A DNA stretch of 64,000 bases from the NCBI GenBank assembly GCA_004298045.1, contig SCRM01000010.1, positions 310,001 to 374,000 of the forward strand. The letters run 5' to 3'. The translations under genes and the position numbers were made by a program. The notes beneath the pieces are model-generated. The model saw only the letters and a program-made list of their open reading frames with translations. It did no database searches and was not told the origin of the DNA. Positions within the stretch are counted from its first letter, which is position 1. Each line of letters starts with the position of its first letter. This DNA comes from Rhodanobacter sp. (lineage in GTDB: Bacteria > Pseudomonadota > Gammaproteobacteria > Xanthomonadales > Rhodanobacteraceae). This document shows positions 35,083 through 44,900 of this stretch, piece after piece.

Positions 35083-38000
35083 TCAGTAGTCGTACGTGAC
35101 CGAGAACCGCATCGTGCGCGGCGGGTTGGTGAACAGCGGCTGCTGGTAGTACGAGTCGACGAAGATCGTGTTGCTGGTCGGATCGAACGACGCCGGGTAC
35201 GACGGGCTGGTCTGGGTGGCACGCTGCTGGTTGAAGACGTTGAACACGTCGAAGTTGAAGCCCAGCTTGTGGTCGGCAAACGCCGGCTTGTAGTGCACGC
35301 CCATGTTCAGCAGCTCGGTCCACGGGGTGTGGCCATTCGACCCCGGGGTCACGCGCTGACCGGCGCACCAGTGGTAGTTGCCCGAACCATAGCCGTTGTA
35401 ACCGGTCGGATCCGCCGCACCACCCTGAGCGTACTCGTCCGGACCCTGCACCAGCGGGCCGTAGTAACCCAGGCACTCTTTCGGCACACCCGACTGCACC
35501 AAGAGCACCGCGGACACCATCCATTCCGGCGTGATCTGGTAGTCGCCACGCGCGCGGATCTGGTGCTTGCGCACGTTGATCAGGTCGCCGTACTGGCCGT
35601 CCATCAGCTGCCAGCTATCCCAGTCCTCGGTCTTGGACACGTCGCCCTGGCCGAAGTCCGAACGCACCTGGCCTTCGGTATTGCCGAAGCCACGCGAGAA
35701 GGTGTAGTCGATGCGGCCGAACCACTTGCCGTCGAACGGATGCTCCAAGTACATGTTCAAGGCGCCGTACTTGCGCACCGCACCACGATTGAAGCCCCAA
35801 TCCTTGGTCGTCATCGGCACCAGGTGGCTCTGGGTGCCGTCGTCGGACACCACCAGCATGGTGTTGGTGCGGCCCGGGTTGAACAGACGGCAGTACGACG
35901 CGCCATACAGCGAATCCCCGTACTGGCTCGGGTCAAGGCCCATCGTGGTCATCTTGGCGGCGATCTGGCCCGGCGAACATTCGTCGTCGATCGCAGCCTT
36001 GAGGTCACGCCACATGGCCTTGGCGCCATACACCCAGTTGTCGCCCAGCTTCTTGTCAAAGCCGACGATGAACTCATCGAGGTATTCCGGCTTCAGGTTG
36101 CGCGCGGCGACCTGAAGTGGATCCTTCGGTGCACCGGTTTCGCCGTCCGGCGAAGAAGTCGGCGCGAGCTGCGTCAGGCCCTGCGGCACGCCCGTGACCG
36201 GATCGATCGAGGTGTAGGAATACAGCGTCGTCAGGTAGGTCGAACGGTTGGCCGCACGCTCGGCCGCATTGCTCGGCAAGGCGAGGTAGTAACGGCCGAA
36301 GTTGCCGTACACCTTGAACGAGGAATCGCCGAACACGTCCCAGCTGGCACCCAGACGCGGCTCCCACTGGTTCTTCTCTTCCACGAACGGCTTGGACAAG
36401 TCGTTGTAGTTGGTGAAGTGGTCGTTGCGGACGCCGATGTTCAGCAACAGGTTGGGCAGCACCTGCCAGGTATCCTGCACGTACCACGCCTTCTGTGTCG
36501 TGGTCATGCTGGTCGCCCAGCCGATGTGGCGCTTCTGCACGATGTTGCCCGCAAAATAGCGCCAGTAGTAGTCAATCGACGGATTGAACGGGTTGGTGAA
36601 GCTCGGGCCCTGATCGGTCGCGCGGTAGGACATGTTGTCGATACCGACGGCGAGGTCATGGTCACCCAGGCGATAGTCCAAGTCCGCGCGCAGGCCGTGC
36701 GAGGCGTTCTTGGCGCCCGGCATGGTCCACGTGGTGTTGGTCTGGGCATTGTGCGGATGACTGCCATCCGGCAGGGTCGCGTTGCTGCCACGGGAAATGA
36801 ACGGCAGTGGGCTGTTGTTGCCGTAGTTTACCGGGTCCTGGAACCGGCCCTGGCCGTACACGATGCTCAGGGTCAGGGCATCGGTGATGTAGCTGGTGAA
36901 GTGGCCGATGTAGAACTGGGCGTTGTCCTTGGCGATGTCGTTGCGGCTGGAGAACGCGCCCTTCTTCAGGGTGTCGTAGTCGAACAAGTACGTGTTGCCG
37001 GCACCGTTGCTGGTGTTGTTGCGCAGCGCGGTCAGCTCGAGGATGTTGCTGTCGGTGATGTTCCAGTCCAACTTGCCGTAGAACTTCTTCTGGTCGTCCT
37101 TGTACTCCACGACCTTGCCGCTATCCACGTTCTGGACACTGGTGCCCTTGGTCTTGGTCTGCTCGCCAGCCAAGAAGATGAACAACTTGTCCTTGATCAG
37201 CGGGCCACCAATGTACGCAGAGTAGATGGTCTCCCACGACTTGTTGTCGTTGCGGTAGCGCTGCAGCGAACCCGGCTTGGTCGGATCGTCGATGGCGAAG
37301 TTGACCAGACTGCTCGACGGCGCAATGTTCGGGTGGCCGTAACGGTAGTTGGTCGGGTCGCTTTCCAGCGCACGCGGCTGCCACAGCACCTGGCCACCGA
37401 AGTGCCAGTCGTTGGTGCCGCGCTTGCCGACCTGGTTGATCACGCCGCCATCGGAGCGGCCGTACTTGGCGTCGTAGCCGCCAGTCAGGGTCTCTTGCTG
37501 TTCAATGGCACCATACGGCAGCTGGAAGCCGCCGAGGTTCTTGTACGGCTCGCCGACGTTGTAGCCGTTCACGTAGTACGAGTTCTCGGACACGCTGGAA
37601 CCGCCGAAGGACACCAGCGACTTCCCGGACGGGCCGGAGAAGAAGCTGCTGCCAGGCGTGGTATTCGGCGCCAGGAGGGCGATCGCCTCGGCACTGTGTG
37701 CCACCGGCAGGCGCTGCAGGTCGGCGGAGGTGATGACGGTGCTGGAGTTGACGCTGGTGACGTCAATCGCCGGCAACGCATTGGCGGTGACCGTGACCGA
37801 GGACAGCTCCTTGGCGTTGGAGCTGCTTGCCGCCGCGCCAGCGCTGCTGGTGAAGTCGACACCGGCAGCGCCGCCGCTGGATACGAAGGTGTTGTCACGC
37901 GAGCTGACCACCTTGCCGTTCTGCTTCAAGGTGATGGTGTAGGTACCCACCGGCAGGTGGTCAACGCGATAGCGGCCCGTGCTGTCGACTGGCACTTCGC

Positions 38001-38184
38001 GCGAAAAGCCGCCGGCATTGGTGACGACTACCGTCTCACCGGAGCCGGCTGGCGCCTGACCGAAAACGCTACCGACCGTGCTCTGTGCCAGTGCGATGCC
38101 GGTGAAGCTCAAGCCGAGCGCCACCGCCAGTGCGGTGCGGCGCCAATGGGTGCGGCCGACACCCGCGTGGTATGGCTGATTCAT
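35083..38184 (-). CDS. Oar-like TonB-dependent receptor 1
   Basis: 1033-residue outer-membrane receptor. Signal peptide (TALAVALGLSFTGIALA-QS), an Oar/carboxypeptidase-regulatory-like beta domain (STGRYRVDHLPVGTYTITLKQNGK, ~30-110), a TonB-box-like LSSVTVTA, then an Oar-type plug (NSYYVNGYNVGEPYKNLGGFQLPYGAIEQQETLTGGYDAKYGRSDGGVINQV) and a ~22-strand barrel ending RFSVTYDY with a terminal aromatic residue. The family takes up or exports ligands too large for porins; the substrate is unknown. ATG has GGGGAG 7 bases ahead; a 148-base leader separates it from the likely promoter. Flanked by sulfotransferase genes. Confidence 0.92.
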   Translation of the reverse strand: MNQPYHAGVGRTHWRRTALAVALGLSFTGIALAQSTVGSVFGQAPAGSGETVVVTNAGGFSREVPVDSTGRYRVDHLPVGTYTITLKQNGKVVSSRDNTFVSSGGAAGVDFTSSAGAAASSSNAKELSSVTVTANALPAIDVTSVNSSTVITSADLQRLPVAHSAEAIALLAPNTTPGSSFFSGPSGKSLVSFGGSSVSENSYYVNGYNVGEPYKNLGGFQLPYGAIEQQETLTGGYDAKYGRSDGGVINQVGKRGTNDWHFGGQVLWQPRALESDPTNYRYGHPNIAPSSSLVNFAIDDPTKPGSLQRYRNDNKSWETIYSAYIGGPLIKDKLFIFLAGEQTKTKGTSVQNVDSGKVVEYKDDQKKFYGKLDWNITDSNILELTALRNNTSNGAGNTYLFDYDTLKKGAFSSRNDIAKDNAQFYIGHFTSYITDALTLSIVYGQGRFQDPVNYGNNSPLPFISRGSNATLPDGSHPHNAQTNTTWTMPGAKNASHGLRADLDYRLGDHDLAVGIDNMSYRATDQGPSFTNPFNPSIDYYWRYFAGNIVQKRHIGWATSMTTTQKAWYVQDTWQVLPNLLLNIGVRNDHFTNYNDLSKPFVEEKNQWEPRLGASWDVFGDSSFKVYGNFGRYYLALPSNAAERAANRSTYLTTLYSYTSIDPVTGVPQGLTQLAPTSSPDGETGAPKDPLQVAARNLKPEYLDEFIVGFDKKLGDNWVYGAKAMWRDLKAAIDDECSPGQIAAKMTTMGLDPSQYGDSLYGASYCRLFNPGRTNTMLVVSDDGTQSHLVPMTTKDWGFNRGAVRKYGALNMYLEHPFDGKWFGRIDYTFSRGFGNTEGQVRSDFGQGDVSKTEDWDSWQLMDGQYGDLINVRKHQIRARGDYQITPEWMVSAVLLVQSGVPKECLGYYGPLVQGPDEYAQGGAADPTGYNGYGSGNYHWCAGQRVTPGSNGHTPWTELLNMGVHYKPAFADHKLGFNFDVFNVFNQQRATQTSPSYPASFDPTSNTIFVDSYYQQPLFTNPPRTMRFSVTYDY

Positions 38185-38512
38185 GTGGTATCTCCCCAGA
38201 TGATTGCAAATGACGTGGGCCGACGCCCGTGCCGACGTCACGCCAAACCGGCCATCCGCCGAAAACGTCCCGCCGCTCTTTGTTACAAGAACTCGCGAAC
38301 CGGGCTCGACTCTGATGGGCCTCGGCACAGAAAGTAAGCCCATGAAAATGCCGCCGTCAACAAAAACTTCATGAACGCCGCACACAAACGTTAACAATGC
38401 ACGTGCCCATCGGGGCGTCCTTTTGTGCTAGCCACGCGCAAAACACAGCGCGGGCAAGCGTCATCGCAGGCTCGAATTGAGCCGCGCACGCCGGCCGCAA
38501 TACCATCCAACA
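38185..38512. other. divergent region between receptor 1 and sulfotransferase 2
   Basis: 328 bases: the receptor's ribosome site and 5' leader, its candidate promoter (38332-38360), and the upstream region of sulfotransferase 2. The sulfotransferase frame is open from a TTG at 38477. Nothing else is seen. Confidence 0.5.
38332..38360 (-). promoter_or_regulatory. candidate sigma-70 promoter of TonB receptor 1
   Basis: Minus strand: TTGACG, 17-base spacer (containing ATTTTCA), TTACTT. The -35 is good and the -10 weak. Spacer and -35 match the promoter of receptor 2. Confidence 0.4.
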
Positions 38513-40084
38513 ATGACCTCGACACCGCTGCCCCCCTCTTCGGTTGCATCCTCGCCAGCGCAGGAAACCAGGACCGCGATCGCACGCCTCGAGCACGTCA
38601 TTGCGGGCACGCCGGATGATGCAGCGACGCTGATCGAACTGGCGAACTTGCGATTTGCGGCCGGGCAATTTCGGGCATCCGTGCCGTTGCTGTTGCGCGC
38701 GGCGCAGCACCTGCCGCGCAATGCGCCGTTGATCGTGGCGCTGGTGCAGCGCCTGATCGCGTGTGGCGAGGTCAACGCCGCACGCGCCTGCCTCGATCTG
38801 CTCGCCGGCGCACCACAGGCGCCGCCCGATCTGCTGGCGACCCAGGCGCATCTGCGCTTCTCGCTGGGCGAAATCCCCACCGCGCTGAACCTCATCGAGC
38901 ACGCCATCCGCGCCGGTGGCGACGCGCCGGGCATTGCCCACATGCACGCCATGCTGCTGCAGTTCAATGGCCGCATTGATGCCGCAACCGCCACCCTCGA
39001 CGCCAGCCTTGCCCGTTGGCCCAGCTTCGGCGATGCCGCAGTGATGCTGGTCAATCTGCACAAGCAGACGCCGACGGCAAACCGCCTTACCGCATGGCGC
39101 GAGCAACTGCAGCAGTTGCCCCCGGACGAGCAGCAACCGGATCGCGCGTTCGTGCGCGCCGAGTTCGAGTACGCCTGTTTCAAGACGCTGGACGACCTCG
39201 GCCAGCCGGAAGACGCCTGGCCGGCACTGGCGCGTTGCAATGCGCTGATGCACCAACTGAATCCCTACGACGCCGACGGCGAAGCCGCCGTGGTGCGCGC
39301 CATGCAGGCCTTGTCGCCTACTGCAGCGACGCATGCGGCGCCACCCGACAGCCCGTGCCCAATCTTCATCGTCGGCATGCCACGTTCCGGCACCACGCTG
39401 CTCGACCGCATCCTGTCCAGCCACCCGCAGGTGGAGTCGGCCGGGGAAATCATCGATTTCTGGCGCCAATTGCACTGGGCCGCCGACGTCACGCCGAACA
39501 AGACCCGCAGCCTGCTGCGCATCATCGAGCGCAGCGACGCTATCGACTACCACGAACTGGGCGCGCGCTACCTGCGGCAAACCCAATGGCGCGCCCACGG
39601 CAAGCGCTGGTACGTGGACAAGCTGCCGGCCAACATCCAGATGGTGGCATTCATCCGGCGGGCGTTGCCGCATGCGCCCATCCTGCACATGGTGCGCGAC
39701 CCGATGGACACCTGCTTTTCCAACTACAAGGCGATGTTCGGCAACGTATCGGCGTACAGCTACGACTTCGACGCGCTTGCCCACTACTACCGCGGCTATC
39801 AAGAGCTCGTGCGCCATTGGCATCACAGCTTGCCGGACACCATGTTCGACGTGGACTACGCCGCGCTGGTGCAAGACACCGCAGGCGTGGTGGCCAAGGT
39901 GTTGGCATGGTGCGGGTTGCCCCCCAGCGACGCGTGTCTGCGCCCCGACCGCAACCCGCAACCGGTCGCCACGCCGAGCAGCGCGCAGGTGCGCGAGCCG
40001 ATCCATCGCCGGGGCGTGGATCAATGGCGCCGTTACGCCGCCCAGCTGGCGCCCTTGCAGGCAGCACTGAACGTCGAGCGTTGA
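38513..40084 (+). CDS. TPR-sulfotransferase family protein 2
   Basis: 523-residue cytosolic protein: degenerate TPR-like helices in the first ~250 residues (AGQFRASVPLLLRAAQHLPRNAPLIVALVQRLIACG) and a C-terminal sulfotransferase with FIVGMPRSGTTLLDRILSSHP (5' phosphosulfate loop, ~286) and LHMVRDPMDTCFSNYKAMF (3'-phosphate site). It is more distant from the other two: MPRSGTT rather than SLPRSGST or SMPRSGST, and DFWRQLHWAADV in its middle. ATG at 38513 is assumed; TTG at 38477 is an alternative with a weak site. Divergent from receptor 1 and 172 bases before sulfotransferase 3. Confidence 0.87.
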   Translation: MTSTPLPPSSVASSPAQETRTAIARLEHVIAGTPDDAATLIELANLRFAAGQFRASVPLLLRAAQHLPRNAPLIVALVQRLIACGEVNAARACLDLLAGAPQAPPDLLATQAHLRFSLGEIPTALNLIEHAIRAGGDAPGIAHMHAMLLQFNGRIDAATATLDASLARWPSFGDAAVMLVNLHKQTPTANRLTAWREQLQQLPPDEQQPDRAFVRAEFEYACFKTLDDLGQPEDAWPALARCNALMHQLNPYDADGEAAVVRAMQALSPTAATHAAPPDSPCPIFIVGMPRSGTTLLDRILSSHPQVESAGEIIDFWRQLHWAADVTPNKTRSLLRIIERSDAIDYHELGARYLRQTQWRAHGKRWYVDKLPANIQMVAFIRRALPHAPILHMVRDPMDTCFSNYKAMFGNVSAYSYDFDALAHYYRGYQELVRHWHHSLPDTMFDVDYAALVQDTAGVVAKVLAWCGLPPSDACLRPDRNPQPVATPSSAQVREPIHRRGVDQWRRYAAQLAPLQAALNVER

Positions 40085-40256
40085 GTTGGCGCTGAGCCAA
40101 GGCCAGAGTCAATGCCTCCGACCGGACGTCACGTCCAAAGAGCCTGCGGGAAATCAATGCTGGCCCTGCGCCGCGTGACTCCACGGCGCGCCGCGCGGAG
40201 TCTGCACGGTGTAGTTTTCGATCATGGAAATTGCGTACTGACTGCGGTTCGTCGTC

Positions 40257-41801
40257 ATGCCCCCCTCTCCCGCCCTCCTTGCCGAAGCGGCGCAGGCACT
40301 CAACCGCCGTCAGCCCGAAGCGGCGATGCCTCTGCTCGAACGTTTCCTGGCGGGTAGCCCCGGCGCACCGGATGCCCTGTTCATGCTTGGCCTTGCACAC
40401 GTGATGCGTGGCACGAGCAGCAACGCCATCCCGTTGCTGCGCCAAGTCGTGGCGCAGCAACCACAGCACGCCGACGCCCACATGTACCTCGGCTGCGCAC
40501 TGCAGGAGATCGGCGGCTTCGACGAGGCGCTGCGCCATTTGGGCGCGGCCTGCGAGCTGACGCCGCAGCGGCCGGCCGTCTGGTACAACCTGGGCAAGGC
40601 GCTGAAGGAACAAGCCCGGCTCGATGACGCAGCCGGGGCTTTCGAGCGTGCGCTCGCACAGGACGCGAACCACGCGCTGGCCCGCATCGGCCGGGCCGAC
40701 GTCGCCACCATGCGTGGCGATATCGAGCGCGCGGTGGCCGACTACCGGCACGTGCTCCAGCTGCAACCCGACCGCGCCGAGGCTTGGCACGGGCTGGCCA
40801 ACCTCAAGACCCGAGCACTGGACGCGACCGATGCCGAACAGATCCGGCACGCCCTGCAGCGCCCCGGCATCCCGCCGGATGCGCGGGTGCTGCTGGGCTT
40901 CAGTCTGTATCGCGCGCTCGAGGATCAACACGATTACGCCGACGCCTTCGCGGCGCTCCGCCAGGCCAACGACGACCAGCGGCGGCTGGTGACATGGGAT
41001 GCCGCCCGCGAGCATGCGGCGATCGATCGCATCATGGCGGCCTTTCGCGGCGTGCAGCCCGCCCCGGTGGAGCCGGAGCTGGGCCGCGAGGTCATTTTCA
41101 TCGTCAGCATGCCGCGCTCGGGCTCGACGCTGGTGGAACACATCCTTGCCTCACACCCCGAGGTCGAAGGCGCCAACGAGATCCCCGATCTGGCCCAGGT
41201 CATCGCGGACGAATCGCATCGTCGCGGCCAGCCGTTTCCGGGTTGGGCCGGCGCGGCCACTCCCGCCGACTGGCATCGGCTGGGCCGCGACTACCTGGCC
41301 CGCACCACGCGCTGGCGCGAGCAGCGTCCGCGTTTCACCGACAAGAACGTCGCCAACTGGCCGCTGCTGGGCGCCGCACGCCGCATGCTGCCCGGCGCAA
41401 AAATCATCCACTGCCACCGCGACCCGGTGGAGACCTGCTTTTCCTGCTACCGGCAATTGTTCCGGCACGGCCTGCACTACAGCTACAACCTGGACGAGAT
41501 GGCCGAGCGCTACCGCGACTACGAACGGCTCAGCACGTTCTGGCTGGCACGCCATCCGCAGCACATCCTCGATTTTCCGTACGAAACCCTGGTGCAGGAA
41601 CCCGAAACCCAGATCCGCCGGCTGCTCGCTTTCTGCGAACTGCCGTTCGATGCCGCTTGCCTCACACCCCACCGCACCCGGCGCGAGGTGCTCAGTACGG
41701 CCAGCGCGGCGCAGGTGCGGCAGCCGATCCACGCGGACACCGCTCGCAGCGTGCCGTATCAGGAATGGCTGCACCCCCTTCGCGAGAAATTGGCGCGCTG
41801 A
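40257..41801 (+). CDS. TPR-sulfotransferase family protein 3
   Basis: 514-residue paralogue of sulfotransferase 1. About six TPR units (RPAVWYNLGKALKEQARLDDAAGAFERAL is typical) precede the PAPS-dependent domain: VSMPRSGSTLVEHILASHPEVEGANEIPDL (~282), FTDKNVANWPLLGAARRMLPGAKIIHCHRDPVETCF and SAAQVRQPIHADTARS at the end, the last shared with protein 1. No signal peptide. A 13-pair hairpin follows the stop, then the convergent receptor 2. Confidence 0.88.
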   Translation: MPPSPALLAEAAQALNRRQPEAAMPLLERFLAGSPGAPDALFMLGLAHVMRGTSSNAIPLLRQVVAQQPQHADAHMYLGCALQEIGGFDEALRHLGAACELTPQRPAVWYNLGKALKEQARLDDAAGAFERALAQDANHALARIGRADVATMRGDIERAVADYRHVLQLQPDRAEAWHGLANLKTRALDATDAEQIRHALQRPGIPPDARVLLGFSLYRALEDQHDYADAFAALRQANDDQRRLVTWDAAREHAAIDRIMAAFRGVQPAPVEPELGREVIFIVSMPRSGSTLVEHILASHPEVEGANEIPDLAQVIADESHRRGQPFPGWAGAATPADWHRLGRDYLARTTRWREQRPRFTDKNVANWPLLGAARRMLPGAKIIHCHRDPVETCFSCYRQLFRHGLHYSYNLDEMAERYRDYERLSTFWLARHPQHILDFPYETLVQEPETQIRRLLAFCELPFDAACLTPHRTRREVLSTASAAQVRQPIHADTARSVPYQEWLHPLREKLAR

Positions 41802-41806
41802 AAACG

Positions 41807-41836
41807 ATCAAGCCGCCGGATGACCGGCGGCTTGAT
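41807..41836. terminator. bidirectional terminator between sulfotransferase 3 and receptor 2
   Basis: Perfect 13-pair stem ATCAAGCCGCCGG / CCGGCGGCTTGAT with ATGA loop. TTTCC follows on the plus strand and CGTTTTC on the minus, so it may end both convergent genes. Confidence 0.82.
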
Positions 41837-41904
41837 TTCCTGAAACCTTCCCGAACCTACGCCACCCGTCTTGCCGGTGACGTGGAATGGGGGAGGCAAG
41901 TGGC

Positions 41905-44900
41905 TCAGAAGTCGTACTTGACGTTGAATTCCATGTAACGCGGGGCCTCGGTGGAGGCAGCGGTGTGGTACACGGGGTTATACAGGAACGTACCCGAGTT
42001 GTTGCCACTGGCGCCGCCGCCATTACCGATCGCGTACTGGGTGTAGTACAGCGTCGCATTCTGCTCGTTGAACACGTTGTGCACTTCCGCCTGCAGGGTA
42101 AGGTGCTTGTTTGCCCAGTCTGGCGTGTAGGTCACGCTCAAGTTGAGCTGGTGGGTCCACGGGGTGTGGCCGCTGGTGCCCGGAGGCGACCCTGCACCAC
42201 CATAACCCACGCCGGTGGCCGACATGGCGCTCGGTACGCCACCGCAGAAGTGCTGATACGGGCCGTTGTACGCATCCGCAAAGATGGTGTTGCCGAAACC
42301 GCTCAGGCAGACATTCGGCGCCCCCGACTGCATGATGAAGGTGCCACTGAGCGTCCACTCCGGCGTAACGGCATACGAGCCGAAGGCCTTGATGGTGTGA
42401 CGATGACTATTGGCCTGCTCACCGTTGGCGTAGGCCATGAGGTCCGGGAAATCCCACTGCGCCGTGGTCGAGCCGGAGAACCCGCCATTCCGCTGGTTGG
42501 TGATCTGCCCGATCGGCGTGTCAGTCGGGCCTTCGGTGCTGCCGTACGACTTGGAGAACAGGTAGTCGATCTTGCCGAACCACTTGCCGTCCCAGGTGTG
42601 CTGCAGATAGGAATCCAGGGCGTAATACCTGCGCGACGGCTTCGGGAACCCGATGAACGGCTGGCCCTGCGTGTAAACACCATTGCCCGTGTTCGGATTC
42701 CACGTGATCGGGCCGCCGGGCTGCGGTATGTAGTTGGTCTTGCCGGGATTGACCAAGCCTGCGATCGCATTGCCGTCGGCGCAACCACTGTATCCCTCGA
42801 CGCAGACATCGGTGTCGTCAACGAGGTTGCCTGCCTTTTCGAAGGTTGCCTGCTCGCCCCACACCAGACCGGTATCGCCGAGCATCTTCTGGAAGCCCAA
42901 CACATACTCGTCCTGATACTGCGGCTTGAGGTTGGTCGAGGCGTAATCCTTGATGTTGCCGGGGACGCCGTTCTCGCCGTCAGACGAGAAGTACCCCGCC
43001 GGCGTACCTGGCGCCTGGTTGGTGATGGGAAGCGCGGCCAACCCGGTCGGGATGCCGGTCGGCGTCATGCCGCTATAGGTGTAGACGATGGTGCCGTTGA
43101 TCGAGCCAAACGCCGAGTTGCGTGCCGCCAGGCCCGCCGGCAGCGCCAAGTAGTAACGCCCCGCGTTACCGAAGACCTTGAACGTGCTGTCACCAAACAC
43201 ATCCCAGCTGAAGCCCAGACGCGGCGCCCATTGCGGGCTGGTTTCCTTCACGTAGGCAACGCCACCCGGGCCGGTGTTCTTGAACTGGTCATTGCGCAGG
43301 CCAAGGTCAAGCAACAGGTTGGGGGTAACCTGCCATTTGTCTTCCACGTATTGCGCCTTCTGGCGCGCCGCAATCGAAACGTTCTGGCTTACCAGGCTCT
43401 CGACGACGTAGTTGCCATAGCCCGGGTTGCCAGCGAAGGGCGAGTTGGAGAACTCGGACGGGATGCCCTGCACGTAGTTGTAAGAGCCGCCGCCAAGGAT
43501 CGACGTGCCATCGTCGTCGTCGCGGTACTGCACGTTGTCGATACCGAACTTGAGATCGTGGTCGGCCGTAACCCGCCAGTCGAAGTCGAGGCGCATGTTG
43601 GCGGTCTTCGTGGTGTGGCCAGGGTTGCCGATGGTGGTGTCGACAAGGTTCGGGACCGAGACGCCCGCCGGTACGGCCACACCCGGACCGAAGGTCACGG
43701 GCGCCGCGGCCGCACCACTCAAGCTGCTGTAGTACTGCCCGCTCATCAAGCCGTACATCGCTTCGAGCGTAAGGTTGTCAGTGATGTAGGAGGTGTACTT
43801 CAGGATGCCGATCTTGAACGTATCCTTGGTCACCACACCCGGGCCATACAGGTTTGCAACCTTCTGGTTCGTGTAATCGTAGTTGTAGAAATTGTTGCTG
43901 AGCTCCTCGTCCTTGGTCTGGACGCCGGTGAGCTCCAACACGTTGTTGTCGTTGATGTTCCAGTCCAGCTTGCCGTACATCTTCGGACTCTTGTTGCTGG
44001 TCGACTCGAAGAAACCCTGCGGTGACGTTATGCCGTAGTTTTGCAACCCGGCCTTGTCGCTGTTGTGCTGCCACTCGGCCGTAATGAAGAAGAACAGCTT
44101 GTCCTTGATCAGCGGGCCACTGACGTAGGCGTCATATACCGCCTCCCAGTTGCTGTTCTGCTTCTTGCCCGCCTGGATCTTGCGATAGCCAGGCGCATAA
44201 GCCGTGGTGCCCTGGCTGGGCGCGAGGAATGGCGTGCCAGTGTTGTCCACGGCACCCACCGGCGTCCGCGGATTGTTGTAGTACACGTTATCGAAGTTGC
44301 CCTGCGCCCACGACGGGCGGTACGACACGTACACGCCAGCATGGAAGTCATTGCTGCCGCGCTGACCGATCTGACTGATGACGCCACCGGTCGAACGGCC
44401 GAATTCGGGGCCGTAACCGGAAGTGATGGTCTGCTGCTCGGCAATGGCAAAGAACGGCAACGCAACACCGCCGGCACCACCGATGGGATCAGTCGTATTG
44501 AAACCGTTGAGATAATAGGCATTTTCCACGACGCTGTTGCCGCCCATGGAAACCAGTGGCGTACCCGTCGGACCGGTGCCGAGGGTGGAGCCGCCCATGT
44601 TCACGCCCGGCGCCAGCAAGGCGATCGCCTCAGCGCTGTGGGCCAGCGGCAGGGTCTTCAACTGCTGTGCCGTGATGACGGATGTCTGGCGCGTGGACGA
44701 CACGTCGATCGCCGGCAGCGAGTTGGCGGTGACCGTCACGCTGGACAGGTTTTCGACGTTCTTGCCCCCGGTAGTGGTGGCGAACGGCACCTGCGTACCG
44801 CCGCTCACGCTCACCGTGACGTTGTTGCGCGTGGCAACTGCATTGCCCTTCTGCATCAACGACACGGTGTATTGACCTACCGGCAACTGGTTGGCGCCGT

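Noticed and set aside
35062-38337. Very long plus-strand open frame (about 1090 codons) opposite TonB receptor 1
   Set aside because: Antisense shadow in high-GC DNA. Its translation is His/Arg/Val-rich without domains, while the minus strand encodes a conserved receptor with signal peptide, plug and barrel.
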